From Streptomyces sp. 840.1 (GTDB lineage Bacteria > Actinomycetota > Actinomycetes > Streptomycetales > Streptomycetaceae), in the NCBI RefSeq assembly GCF_003751445.1, contig NZ_RJUU01000003.1:372001-436000 (forward strand): a stretch of DNA of 64,000 nt. The letters run 5' to 3'. The notes under the pieces are model-generated. The model worked only from the letters and a program-made list of their open reading frames with translations, did not search any database and had not been told where the DNA came from. A program made the translations under genes and the position numbers. This document shows positions 42,235-49,909 of the stretch, in pieces; position 1 is the first letter of the stretch, and each line of letters starts with the position of its first letter.

Positions 42235-43755
42235 TCAGCGGCACATCAGGGCGGCCTGCAGATCGAGCCGGTGATCGAGGCGCGACAGATCGCGGCCGGT
42301 GAGCTGCTCGATGCGCCGGACCCGGTAGTGGACGGTGTTGACGTGCAGGTGCAGGGCTTCCGCGGCGCGGGCCCAGGAGCAGTTGTGGGCGAGGAAGACT
42401 TCGAGGGTGTGCAGCATCATGCGCTGCGAGGCGCCGTCCCCGTCGATCAACGGGCCCAGGGTCCGGGCGCTGAAGACCTCGCGCACCTCCCCGGGGAGTC
42501 CCGCGAGCAGGGTGCGCAGGGTGGTGAGGTCGTCCACCGAGGTCAGCCCGGCCGCCGCGGGCCCGGTGGCGCGGGACGCCGTGAGGGCGTAGCGGGCCTG
42601 TACGAGACTTCCGTGCAGTTCCTCGGGACCGGCGGCCACCGCGCCCACCCCGCCGTGGAGCGCCCCGCCGGGGTGGCAGCCGTCCAGGACGGGCCACAGC
42701 TCGCGCAACCGGCCCTCGGTGTCTCCCGGTTCGCCCTGGACGACGGCCACGGCCACCCCTCCCGTGAGCCGGCCCACGGCGAAGGGCCGGCCGGGGTCGT
42801 GGCGCAGGGCCTCGGCCAGGGCGTCCGCCGCCGCGCCCGCGTCGTCCTCGGGGGCCGGCCGGGCGGCGATCACCCGGTAGGGCCCCGTGCCGGAGAGGCC
42901 GCAGCCGTGGAGCGCGACGCGCAGTGACGTCCCGTCGGTGTGCGGGGCCTCGACGAGCGAGACGAGCTCGTCGCCCCTACGGCGTGCCGCGTTCTCGCCG
43001 GGGGCGGCGCGGTGCCGGTGCTGGGCGAGCACGTCGGCTATCTCGTGCAGCACGCGGGGCGGCGCCCCTGCCGTGTCGGGGACGTAGAGGTACCAGACGT
43101 CGTAGGGGGACCCGTCCGACTCGATGCGCAGGGTCACCCCGGTGGGCCCGTGCAGGCGTTCCGCGCCGCGCCGCGCGGTCAGCGGCGGGGCCGACGGGGT
43201 GCGTGCGAGGGTGCGTCCGGTCGCGCTGAGGAGGTAGGCGGGCGGGGTGCCCAGGTGAGCGAAGGCCCGGTCGAGCAGCGTGTCGGGGTCCGCGCCGGCC
43301 GCGAGCAGGGCACTGAGTTCGTTGCGTACGTTCTCCGGGGTCGCGTAGTGGTGGGTCGGGCGGCGGCTGAGATCGCCCCACTGCCGCAGGTAGACCGCCT
43401 CGGTGATGGACCGGAAGCTGGTGCGCGCCGGGACGGCGACGAGGGTGACGCCGTGGGTCCGGCAGGCGTCGACCAGGATCTCGGGCACCGTGCCGTGTGT
43501 CTCCTCGCCCGCGAGCAGGGCTACGGCTCCGGCCGTCCGGAGTGCGGTGACGAACCGTTCCGCCTTCTCGGGCTCGTCGGTGGGGCGCCACCACACCAGG
43601 CCGCTGAGCACGATCTCCCCCCGCTGGAGGAAGCGGGCCGGGTCCTCCAGGTCGGTGGCGGTGACCCCGCTGATCTCCCGGACCGGCAGGGGTTCCTCGC
43701 CCCACAGCAGGGTGAGGCCGAGCGATTCGAGCTGGAGAAGGTGTTCGACGTGCAT
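42235..43755 (-). CDS. PucR family transcriptional regulator
   Basis: 506 aa. The N-terminal purine-catabolism PucR domain spans about 5-125 (LTLLWGEEPLPVREISGVTATDLEDPARFL), a GGDEF-like middle region follows, and the C-terminal HTH_30 is MLHTLEVFLAHNCSWARAAEALHLHVNTVHYRVRRIEQLTG. Homologues activate purine and allantoin catabolism. Start ATG at 43755, with AAGGAG 8 bases upstream. It is divergent from the xanthine dehydrogenase-like genes and probably controls them. Confidence 0.9.
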   Translation of the reverse strand: MHVEHLLQLESLGLTLLWGEEPLPVREISGVTATDLEDPARFLQRGEIVLSGLVWWRPTDEPEKAERFVTALRTAGAVALLAGEETHGTVPEILVDACRTHGVTLVAVPARTSFRSITEAVYLRQWGDLSRRPTHHYATPENVRNELSALLAAGADPDTLLDRAFAHLGTPPAYLLSATGRTLARTPSAPPLTARRGAERLHGPTGVTLRIESDGSPYDVWYLYVPDTAGAPPRVLHEIADVLAQHRHRAAPGENAARRRGDELVSLVEAPHTDGTSLRVALHGCGLSGTGPYRVIAARPAPEDDAGAAADALAEALRHDPGRPFAVGRLTGGVAVAVVQGEPGDTEGRLRELWPVLDGCHPGGALHGGVGAVAAGPEELHGSLVQARYALTASRATGPAAAGLTSVDDLTTLRTLLAGLPGEVREVFSARTLGPLIDGDGASQRMMLHTLEVFLAHNCSWARAAEALHLHVNTVHYRVRRIEQLTGRDLSRLDHRLDLQAALMCR

Positions 43756-43772
43756 GGTGTGGCTCCTTGCGC

Positions 43773-43879
43773 GACTGCCGGGTCCGGGCCCCGACATCTC
43801 ACATTCACGAGGCGACTGCGAGTCCCGACATCGTAAATGCCAGGTGAAGTGAGAGATACACCTCTTGGTGGATCCTCCA
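43773..43879. promoter_or_regulatory. Divergent pucR-xdh control region
   Basis: Contains an imperfect direct repeat (GCGACTGC-N-GTCC-N-CCGACATC at about 43773-43798 and 43814-43832), the half-site TAAATGCCAGGTGAAGT (43834-43850) shared with the Mop gene, and a near-perfect 14-bp palindrome TGGTGGATCCTCCA (43866-43879). Any of these could be the PucR box. Confidence 0.4.
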
Positions 43880-43998
43880 GGACATGACGCGGGGCCTGGT
43901 GTTTTTCCGTGTGGTGCACCAGTCGTGCGCGAGGCGGCGGCGTTGCTTCACTGAGGTTCTCGATGGCCGACGACGCAGCGGCCGGAGTGGAGAACGAC

Positions 43999-44823
43999 AT
44001 GGATCTCAACACCGTGCGGGACATGCGGGACGCCCGTTCCCACGAGCCCTGGCGGCCCGGTGACGCCTGGCTGGGCGGGGGCACCTACCTGTTCTCCGAG
44101 CCCCAGCCCCAGCTGCGGCGGCTGGTGGATCTGAGCAGGATGGGCTGGGAGCCGGTCACCCACCACCCGGACGGTTCCGTGGAGTTCGCAGCGACCTGCA
44201 CCATCGCCCAGCTGTCCCGCCACGGGAAGCGCAGCCGCGTCCGGGCGGCGCCGCTGTTCGAGCAGTGCTGCCGGGCTTTCCTCGCCTCTTTCAAGATCTG
44301 GAACATGGCCACCGTCGGCGGCAACCTCTGCAACGCCCTGCCGGCCGGGCCGATGATCTCCCTCACCTCGGCCCTCGACGGGGTGTGTCTCCTCCAGGCC
44401 CAGGACGGCTCCCTGCGCCGGGTACGGGTGGCCGATTTCGTCACCGGCGCGGGGCGCAAGGACCTGGGCGAGGGCGAACTGCTGCGCTCCGTCACGCTGC
44501 CCGCCCGGACGCTGGCCGCCCGCACCGCCTTCCGGCAGGCCTCGCTCTACGGACTGGGCAGGTCGGGCGCCCTGGTCATCGGGGTGCTCGACGAGCAGGA
44601 CGGTTCGCTGGCCGTGACGGTCACCGCGGCGACCGTGCGCCCCTTCCGGTTCTGGTTCCCGCTGCCACCGGACCGCAAGGGGCTGCGCGGCGCCCTGGAG
44701 GCGGCCATCGGCGACGACGACTGGTTCGACGACATCCACGGACTGCCCGCCTGGCGGCGGCACATGGCCTTCCGCCTGGCCGAGGAGGTCCGGCGCGAGC
44801 TGACCACGGAAGGTGTGCGATGA
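43999..44823 (+). CDS. Xanthine dehydrogenase-family FAD-binding subunit
   Basis: 274 aa. FAD-binding loop GDAWLGGGTYLFSEPQPQLRRLVDL near residues 20-44; second motif FKIWNMATVGGNLCNALPAG near 96-115. No 4Fe-4S insertion, unlike the PaoB-like subunit of the first complex. Start ATG at 43999, with GGAG about 8 bases upstream; an ATG at 43963 is possible. The stop overlaps the next start by 4 bases. Confidence 0.9.
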   Translation: MDLNTVRDMRDARSHEPWRPGDAWLGGGTYLFSEPQPQLRRLVDLSRMGWEPVTHHPDGSVEFAATCTIAQLSRHGKRSRVRAAPLFEQCCRAFLASFKIWNMATVGGNLCNALPAGPMISLTSALDGVCLLQAQDGSLRRVRVADFVTGAGRKDLGEGELLRSVTLPARTLAARTAFRQASLYGLGRSGALVIGVLDEQDGSLAVTVTAATVRPFRFWFPLPPDRKGLRGALEAAIGDDDWFDDIHGLPAWRRHMAFRLAEEVRRELTTEGVR

Positions 44824-47576
44824 GTTTCGGTATCCATGTCAACGAGCAGCCCTTCGACACCGAGCCTCGGCCCGGACAGTGCCTGCGCACCTATCTGCGC
44901 GACCGGGGCTGGTTCGGGGTGAAGAAGGGCTGCGACGCCGGTGACTGCGGGGCCTGTACCGTCCACGTCGACGGGGAGCCGGTGCACAGCTGCATCTACC
45001 CGGCCCTGCGGGCACGCGGCCGGTCGGTGACCACCGTGGAGGGTCTGGCGACGGACGGCGAACTGCACCCCGTGCAGCAGAAGTTCCTGGACGCGCAGGG
45101 ATTCCAGTGCGGGTTCTGCACCGCCGGATACCTGATGACCACCGCGGCCCTCGACGAAGACCAGCTCACCGACCTGCCCCGCGCGTTCAAGGGAAACCTG
45201 TGCCGCTGTACCGGCTATCGCGCCATCGAGGACGCGGTACGCGGTGTGAAGCACGTCGAGGCCCCGTGCGCGGGCGCTGCGGTCGGCCGCAACCTGCCCG
45301 CCCCGGCGGGCCCCCAGGTGGTGACCGGGACCGCCCGGTACACCTTCGACATCGACGTTCCCGGCCTCCTGCACATGAAGCTGCTGCGCTCCCCGCACGC
45401 GCACGCCAGGATCACCGCGATCGACACCTCGGCCGCGCTGCGCGTCCCGGGGGTGCGCCTTGTTCTCACCCACCACGACGCCCCCGAACGGCACTACTCC
45501 ACCGCCCGGCACGAGCACCCCACCGAGGACCCCGACGACACCCGGGTGCTGGACGACACCGTGCGCTACATCGGCCAGCGGGTGGCCGCGGTCGTCGCCG
45601 ACAGCGAGGCGGCGGCCGAGGAGGGCTGCCGGCGTGTCGAGGTGACGTACGAGGTGCTGCCGGCAGTCCTGGACCCGGAGGCGGCGATGCTGCCGGGGGC
45701 GCCGGTCGTGCACGCCAAGGACGCCGCGGAGGCCCGGATCGCCCGGCCGCTGGACAACGTCGTGGGCGAGTCGCACGGTGAGATCGGCTCGGTCGAGGAG
45801 GGTTTCGCCTCGGCCGACGTGGTGTACGAGGAAACGTTCCGTACCCAGCGGGTCCAGCACGCGAGCCTGGAGACGCACGGCGCGGTCGCCTGGTTCGAAC
45901 AGCCGGAGGAGGGGCCTGAGCGCGTCGTGGTGCGCTCCAGCACGCAGACCCCCTTCCTCACCCGGCGGGCGCTCTGCGCCCTGTTCGACCTGCCGCTGGA
46001 GAAGGTGCGGGTCCTGGCGGGGCGGGTGGGCGGCGGTTTCGGCGGCAAGCAGGAGATGATCGTCGAGGACATCGTCGTTCTCGCCGCGATGCGTCTGCAC
46101 CGTCCGGTGAAACTCGAGTACACCCGCGCCGAGCAGTTCTTCGGGGCGACCACCCGGCACCCGTTCACCGTACGGGTCAAGGCCGGGGCCAGTCGTGACG
46201 GGATCCTGACCGCGCTTCAGCTGCGGGTGGTGTCCAACACCGGGGCGTACGGCAACCACGGGCCGGCCGTGATGTTCCACAGCGTCGGTGAGTCGATGGC
46301 CGTCTACCGCGCCCCGCACAAGAAGGCGGACGCCTACGCCGTCTACACCCACGCCGTGCCCGCGGGCGCGTTCCGGGGCTACGGGCTCGGGCAGGTCGTC
46401 TTCGCCATGGAGTCGGTCATGGACGAGCTGGCCCGGCTGCTCTCCATGGATCCCCTGGAGTTCCGCGAACGCAACATCATCGGCCCGGGTGAGCCCATGA
46501 TCAGTCCTGGCGGCGAGGAGGAGGACCTGCACATCGCCAGCTACGGTCTCGACCAGTGCCTCGGCATTGTCCGGACCGCGCGGGCCGAGCCGCCGGACGC
46601 GGCGCCCGAGGGGTGGCTCGTGGGCGAGGGCTCCGCGCTGTCCATGATCGCGACCGGGCCGCCCGGCGGGCACATCGCCGACGCCCGGATCAGCCTGCTG
46701 GCCGACGGGACCCTCGATCTGGCGGTGGGGACGGCGGAGTTCGGCAACGGCACCACCACCGTCCACCGGCAGATCGCGGCGGGCGAGCTGGGCACCACCG
46801 TCGACCGGATCGCCGTGCGCCAGTCGGACACCGACGTCGTGAAGCACGACACCGGGGCCTTCGGATCGACCGGGACCGTGGTGGCCGGGAAGGCCACCCT
46901 CCGAGCCTCCCAGGCCCTGGCGGAGACCCTCCTCACGTTCGCGGCCCAGCACCTCGGGGTGCACCGCGACGAGTGCCGCCTCCTGGAGGACGCGGTCGAG
47001 CACCGGAACACGCGGATCCTGCTGAAGGAGCTGCACGCCGCGGCGCAGTCGGCGGGCCGGGAACTCGCGGCGGACGGTCACTTCGGCGGGACGCCGCGTT
47101 CCGTCGCCTTCAACGCCCAGTGGTTCAGGCTCGCCGTCGATCCGGGCACGGGCGAGATCAGGATCCTGCGCAGCGTGCACGCGGCGGACGCGGGCAAGGT
47201 CATGAACCCGATGCAGTGCCGGGGCCAGGTGGAGGGCGGAATCGCCCAGGCCCTGGGCGCCACGCTCTTCGAGAACGTCCGGCTGGACGAGTGGGGCAAG
47301 GTCACCACCGCCGCGTTCCGCCAGTACCGGCTGCCGCAGTACTCCGACATCCCCCGCACGGAGGTCCACTTCATGGAGACCGTCGACTCGATCGGCCCGC
47401 TGGGCGCGAAGTCGATGAGTGAGAGCCCGTTCAACCCGGTCGCGCCAGCGTTCGCGAACGCCCTGCGGGACGCCACCGGGGTCCGGTTCACCGAACTGCC
47501 CCTCACCAGGGACCGGGTCTGGGTGGCTCTGGACGAACAGGCCCGCGCCCGGTCAGGCCGGCAGGGCGGCCAGTGA
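44820..47576 (+). CDS. Xanthine dehydrogenase-like fused 2Fe-2S / molybdenum subunit
   Basis: 918 aa fusion. Residues about 1-160 are the two [2Fe-2S] domains (KKGCDAGDCGACTV, CGFCTAGYLMTT, NLCRCTGYRAIEDAV). Residues about 165-918 are the molybdopterin part, with the hammerhead GTARYTFDIDVPGLLHMKLLRSP, RVGGGFGGKQEM near 402 and AFRGYGLGQVVFAMESVMDELA near 518; the probable catalytic Glu lies in AKSMSESPFNPVAPAFANAL near 865. Separate subunits are usual, so the fusion is notable. With PucR next door, a purine such as hypoxanthine or xanthine is the likely substrate, but this is inference. Confidence 0.92.
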   Translation: MSFGIHVNEQPFDTEPRPGQCLRTYLRDRGWFGVKKGCDAGDCGACTVHVDGEPVHSCIYPALRARGRSVTTVEGLATDGELHPVQQKFLDAQGFQCGFCTAGYLMTTAALDEDQLTDLPRAFKGNLCRCTGYRAIEDAVRGVKHVEAPCAGAAVGRNLPAPAGPQVVTGTARYTFDIDVPGLLHMKLLRSPHAHARITAIDTSAALRVPGVRLVLTHHDAPERHYSTARHEHPTEDPDDTRVLDDTVRYIGQRVAAVVADSEAAAEEGCRRVEVTYEVLPAVLDPEAAMLPGAPVVHAKDAAEARIARPLDNVVGESHGEIGSVEEGFASADVVYEETFRTQRVQHASLETHGAVAWFEQPEEGPERVVVRSSTQTPFLTRRALCALFDLPLEKVRVLAGRVGGGFGGKQEMIVEDIVVLAAMRLHRPVKLEYTRAEQFFGATTRHPFTVRVKAGASRDGILTALQLRVVSNTGAYGNHGPAVMFHSVGESMAVYRAPHKKADAYAVYTHAVPAGAFRGYGLGQVVFAMESVMDELARLLSMDPLEFRERNIIGPGEPMISPGGEEEDLHIASYGLDQCLGIVRTARAEPPDAAPEGWLVGEGSALSMIATGPPGGHIADARISLLADGTLDLAVGTAEFGNGTTTVHRQIAAGELGTTVDRIAVRQSDTDVVKHDTGAFGSTGTVVAGKATLRASQALAETLLTFAAQHLGVHRDECRLLEDAVEHRNTRILLKELHAAAQSAGRELAADGHFGGTPRSVAFNAQWFRLAVDPGTGEIRILRSVHAADAGKVMNPMQCRGQVEGGIAQALGATLFENVRLDEWGKVTTAAFRQYRLPQYSDIPRTEVHFMETVDSIGPLGAKSMSESPFNPVAPAFANALRDATGVRFTELPLTRDRVWVALDEQARARSGRQGGQ

Positions 47577-47621
47577 TCCGGGAATGCGGCAGAAACACGT
47601 GGGATCTCCGGTATCGGTTCA

Positions 47622-47638
47622 CAAACGCCAGGCTTTTG
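47622..47638. promoter_or_regulatory. 17-bp near-palindrome CAAACGCCAGGCTTTTG
   Basis: Seven of eight base pairs symmetric around a central A, 94 bases upstream of the sulfite-oxidase-like gene. Same centre (GCCAGG) and spacing as the site upstream of the Mop gene at 48549-48565. Confidence 0.45.
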
Positions 47639-47731
47639 GCGGAGATTGCCTCGTACGCGCGATTTCGCGGGGCGACTGCTGGGCATACCTTCTGACAGCC
47701 GCCCTGCGGGCCGTCCGATGTGGGGATCCCC

Positions 47732-48214
47732 ATGAGCCGACTCAGCGCGCAACCCCGTACACCCGCCCCGCCCTTCACGCCCTTCGCGCTGCGCGGGGAC
47801 GTGGAGTGCCCGGCCGCGCTGACCGTGGAGGACCTGCGCAGCGGGTGGGAGCAGCACCGGGCGGACGTGGTCTTCGACTGCGCCACCAACGGCCCGCAGC
47901 ACCACAGCTTCGAGGGGCCCCTGCTCCGCGAGGTGGTTCTCGACGCCCATCCGGTGTTCGACGCCCGCAGGCGCAAGGACCGGTCCCGCTACCTCGTGGC
48001 GGTCACGGGCGGGGACGGGCATCACACCGTGCTGTCATGGGCGGAGCTGGACGCGGATTTCGGCGATGTCCCGGTCCTCCTGGCCACGCGGATGGACGGC
48101 CGGGGGCTGGACGCTGCGGGAAGCCAGCTGGTGGTGCCCGCCGACCGGTGCGGTGCGCGCTACATCAGCGCCATCACGCATGTGTGGGTCGGAGCGTGGC
48201 CGGTCTCCGTATAA
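47732..48214 (+). CDS. Minimal sulfite-oxidase-like molybdopterin protein
   Basis: 160 aa protein consisting only of the Oxidored_molyb (SUOX) core. The cysteine that would bind molybdenum is in VVFDCATNGPQHHSFEGPLLREV near residues 45-67; later SWAELDADFGDVPVLLATRMDG and VPADRCGARYISAITHVWVG complete the domain. Classical members have about 350-550 aa and a dimerisation domain, which is missing here. Start ATG at 47732 preceded by GGGGA; a GTG at 47720 is possible. Role unknown. Confidence 0.82.
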   Translation: MSRLSAQPRTPAPPFTPFALRGDVECPAALTVEDLRSGWEQHRADVVFDCATNGPQHHSFEGPLLREVVLDAHPVFDARRRKDRSRYLVAVTGGDGHHTVLSWAELDADFGDVPVLLATRMDGRGLDAAGSQLVVPADRCGARYISAITHVWVGAWPVSV

Positions 48215-48314
48215 CCGGCCTCCGCCTCACCGCCCCCGTCCGCACACCGGCTCGTCGGCGAACCGGCCCGGTCCGCGCCTCCTGCCGGTCTGTGCCGCCC
48301 GCCCGGCCGGTGGC

Positions 48315-48524
48315 TCAGGCCGCGGCGAGGGAGACCTCGGTGGACTTGATCAGCGTCCGGACCGGGCTCCCGTCGGTGAGTCCGAGCTCCTTCACCGCTT
48401 CGAGCGTGATCGCGGCCGTGATCTCCTGCCCGCCCACCAGGCGGGCCTCGACGGTGGCCGTCACTTCGCCCGCGGTGACGGCGGTGACGGTGCCGGCGAT
48501 CTGGTTACGCATGCTCAGACTCAT
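48315..48524 (-). CDS. Mop-type molybdate-binding TOBE protein
   Basis: 69 aa, a single TOBE domain: MSLSMRNQIAGTVTAVTAGE ... VKELGLTDGSPVRTLIKSTEVSL. Molbindins of this size assemble into oligomers that store molybdate in the cytoplasm. Start ATG at 48524. Opposite strand to modA; its promoter region contains the 17-bp near-palindrome. Confidence 0.9.
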   Translation of the reverse strand: MSLSMRNQIAGTVTAVTAGEVTATVEARLVGGQEITAAITLEAVKELGLTDGSPVRTLIKSTEVSLAAA

Positions 48525-48548
48525 GGAGAGGCGCCTCGAATTCAGAGT

Positions 48549-48565
48549 GAAATGCCAGGTATTTC
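48549..48565. promoter_or_regulatory. 17-bp near-palindrome GAAATGCCAGGTATTTC
   Basis: Seven of eight base pairs symmetric, ending 24 bases upstream of the Mop start codon. Shares the GCCAGG centre with 47622-47638 and the left half with 43834-43850. Candidate binding site for a molybdate-linked regulator. Confidence 0.45.
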
Positions 48566-48775
48566 CCGGTCTGCGTTCCTCACTCCCAACATCTCCGGCA
48601 CGGTCGGCAGACGGGCCGCCGCAGGCCCGAGGGCGCCGCGCGACCTTGCCCGGCAAAGGAGAGAAGACAGCTTCAGGGACCGCCCCTCACCTGGGCACAT
48701 CCATGCGCCTGCCGCTTCGGAGTTTCCTCCTAACGACACCGCATCTGCTATGGAGCTTCGCATTACGCGTTGTAA

Positions 48776-48799
48776 ATGCAAACCGAAAAGACCTATCGT
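48776..48799 (+). promoter_or_regulatory. Putative modA promoter
   Basis: TTGTAA and TATCGT are about 18 bases apart in the only AT-rich block upstream of modA. The predicted start falls on or next to the ATG at 48807. Confidence 0.45.
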
Positions 48800-48806
48800 G
48801 TGGCAC

Positions 48807-48893
48807 ATGCAGTCCCCCGCCGTGGGTGATGTCGCAGCCCGGGTGACCACCACCCGCCACACGTCGCCCGGCGTGCGCACCGACCGCACCTGA
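48807..48893 (+). CDS. Possible leaderless 28-aa upstream peptide
   Basis: ATG frame of 28 codons beginning at the predicted transcription start and ending 119 bases before modA. It is rich in Thr, Arg and Val (AARVTTTRHTSPGVRTDRT at the end) and has no family resemblance. Could be a leader peptide or chance. Confidence 0.25.
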   Translation: MQSPAVGDVAARVTTTRHTSPGVRTDRT

Positions 48894-49012
48894 GCCCCAC
48901 GACCCCACGATCCCCACAGCTCCACAAGCGGCGTCGCCCGTCCCCGGCGCGGCTCACCACCACCCGCTCGGGCGGCACCAGCCGGCCGCGTTCCCAAGGA
49001 GTCCCGACCCTC

Positions 49013-49819
49013 ATGTCCCTCGCCTTCACCAGACGCCGTACCGCAGCCACGATCCTCACGGCGGCTCTCCTCGTCCCGCTGGCAGCCTGTGGCAGCGACA
49101 ACGACAAGAAGGACTCGGGCGCCGACGCGACCGCCTCCTCGACCGGGGTGCCGAAGGCGGACCTGACGGTGCTGGCCGCCTCGTCCCTCACCGACGTGTT
49201 CAAGACGGCCGGCGCCGCGTACGAGAAGGAGCACCCCGGAACCAAGGTGAAGTTCTCCTTCGCCGGTTCGCAGGAGCTCGCCGCCCAGGTCAAGCAGGGG
49301 GCGCCCGCCGACGCCCTGGTCACCGCCGACACCAAGACGATGGACGGCCTCAGGTCCGACACCGGCACGCCGACCGTCATCGCGAAGAACCGTCTGGTCA
49401 TCGCCACCGGCAAGGGCAACCCGGAGAAGATCGACAGCCTGAAGGACCTCTCCGACACCGAGCTCAAGGTGGTGCTCGCCGCCCCCGAGGTGCCGGTGGG
49501 CCGCTACAGCAAGCAGATCCTGGACGCCCAGAAGATCTCCGTGAAGCCGGTCTCCCAGGAGCCCAACGTCCGCGCCGTCCTCAGCAAGGTCGAGCTCGGT
49601 GAGGCGGACGCCGGTCTCGTCTACAAGACGGACGCCGCCACCGCCACGGACAAGGTCGAGGCCATCGACATCCCCGATGCCCAGAACGCCGTCGCCTCGT
49701 ACCCGGCCGCGACACTGAAGACCACGAAGAGCAGCGAGGCCGCTGACGCGTTCGTCGCGTGGCTCTCCACCCCGGAGGCCCAGAAGATCCTCGCCGCCGC
49801 GGGCTTCCAGCAGCCGTAG
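49013..49819 (+). CDS. modA: Molybdate ABC transporter substrate-binding lipoprotein
   Basis: 268 aa. Lipoprotein signal with lipobox LAAC at about residues 23-26. The ligand pocket motif TVLAASSLTDVFK near residue 52 and FSFAGSQELAAQVKQGAPADALVTAD near 82 bind the oxyanion; VPVGRYSKQIL near 162 is also typical of ModA. The cysteine-anchored protein captures molybdate or tungstate outside the cell. Followed by a strong hairpin and the fused ModBC gene. Confidence 0.95.
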   Translation: MSLAFTRRRTAATILTAALLVPLAACGSDNDKKDSGADATASSTGVPKADLTVLAASSLTDVFKTAGAAYEKEHPGTKVKFSFAGSQELAAQVKQGAPADALVTADTKTMDGLRSDTGTPTVIAKNRLVIATGKGNPEKIDSLKDLSDTELKVVLAAPEVPVGRYSKQILDAQKISVKPVSQEPNVRAVLSKVELGEADAGLVYKTDAATATDKVEAIDIPDAQNAVASYPAATLKTTKSSEAADAFVAWLSTPEAQKILAAAGFQQP

Positions 49820-49829
49820 GGTAACCACC

Positions 49830-49869
49830 CCGTGCGGGCGGCCGCACCCCGGTCCGGCCGCCCGCACGG
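49830..49869 (+). terminator. 15-bp perfect hairpin between modA and modBC
   Basis: CCGTGCGGGCGGCCG pairs perfectly with CGGCCGCCCGCACGG around a 10-base loop, 10 bases after the modA stop. No T-tract. Probably a partial terminator or an mRNA-stabilising element that keeps modA expression above modBC. Confidence 0.6.
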
Positions 49870-49872
49870 CAT

Positions 49873-49904
49873 TTCCAGCTTCAGGGACTTCCAGCTCCAG
49901 GGAC
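49873..49904 (+). repeat. 16-bp tandem repeat before the modBC start
   Basis: TTCCAGCTTCAGGGAC is followed directly by TTCCAGCTCCAGGGAC (49873-49888 and 49889-49904). Each copy carries a CAGGGA ribosome-binding-like element; only the second is well placed for the ATG at 49910. Confidence 0.8.
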
Positions 49905-49909
49905 TTTCG

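Larger units (their letters stand above)
48525..49012. other. 488-bp region between the Mop and modA genes
   Basis: No full-size gene is seen. It contains the Mop promoter and near-palindrome, an AT-rich stretch at about 48720-48800 with promoter-like elements, a possible leaderless 28-codon frame (48807-48893), and an AAGGAG ribosome binding site before modA at about 48999. Confidence 0.55.

Noticed and set aside
48525-49012. Molybdenum cofactor riboswitch before modA
   Set aside because: I could not find the conserved Moco-RNA segments; only promoter-like elements and a short frame are visible.
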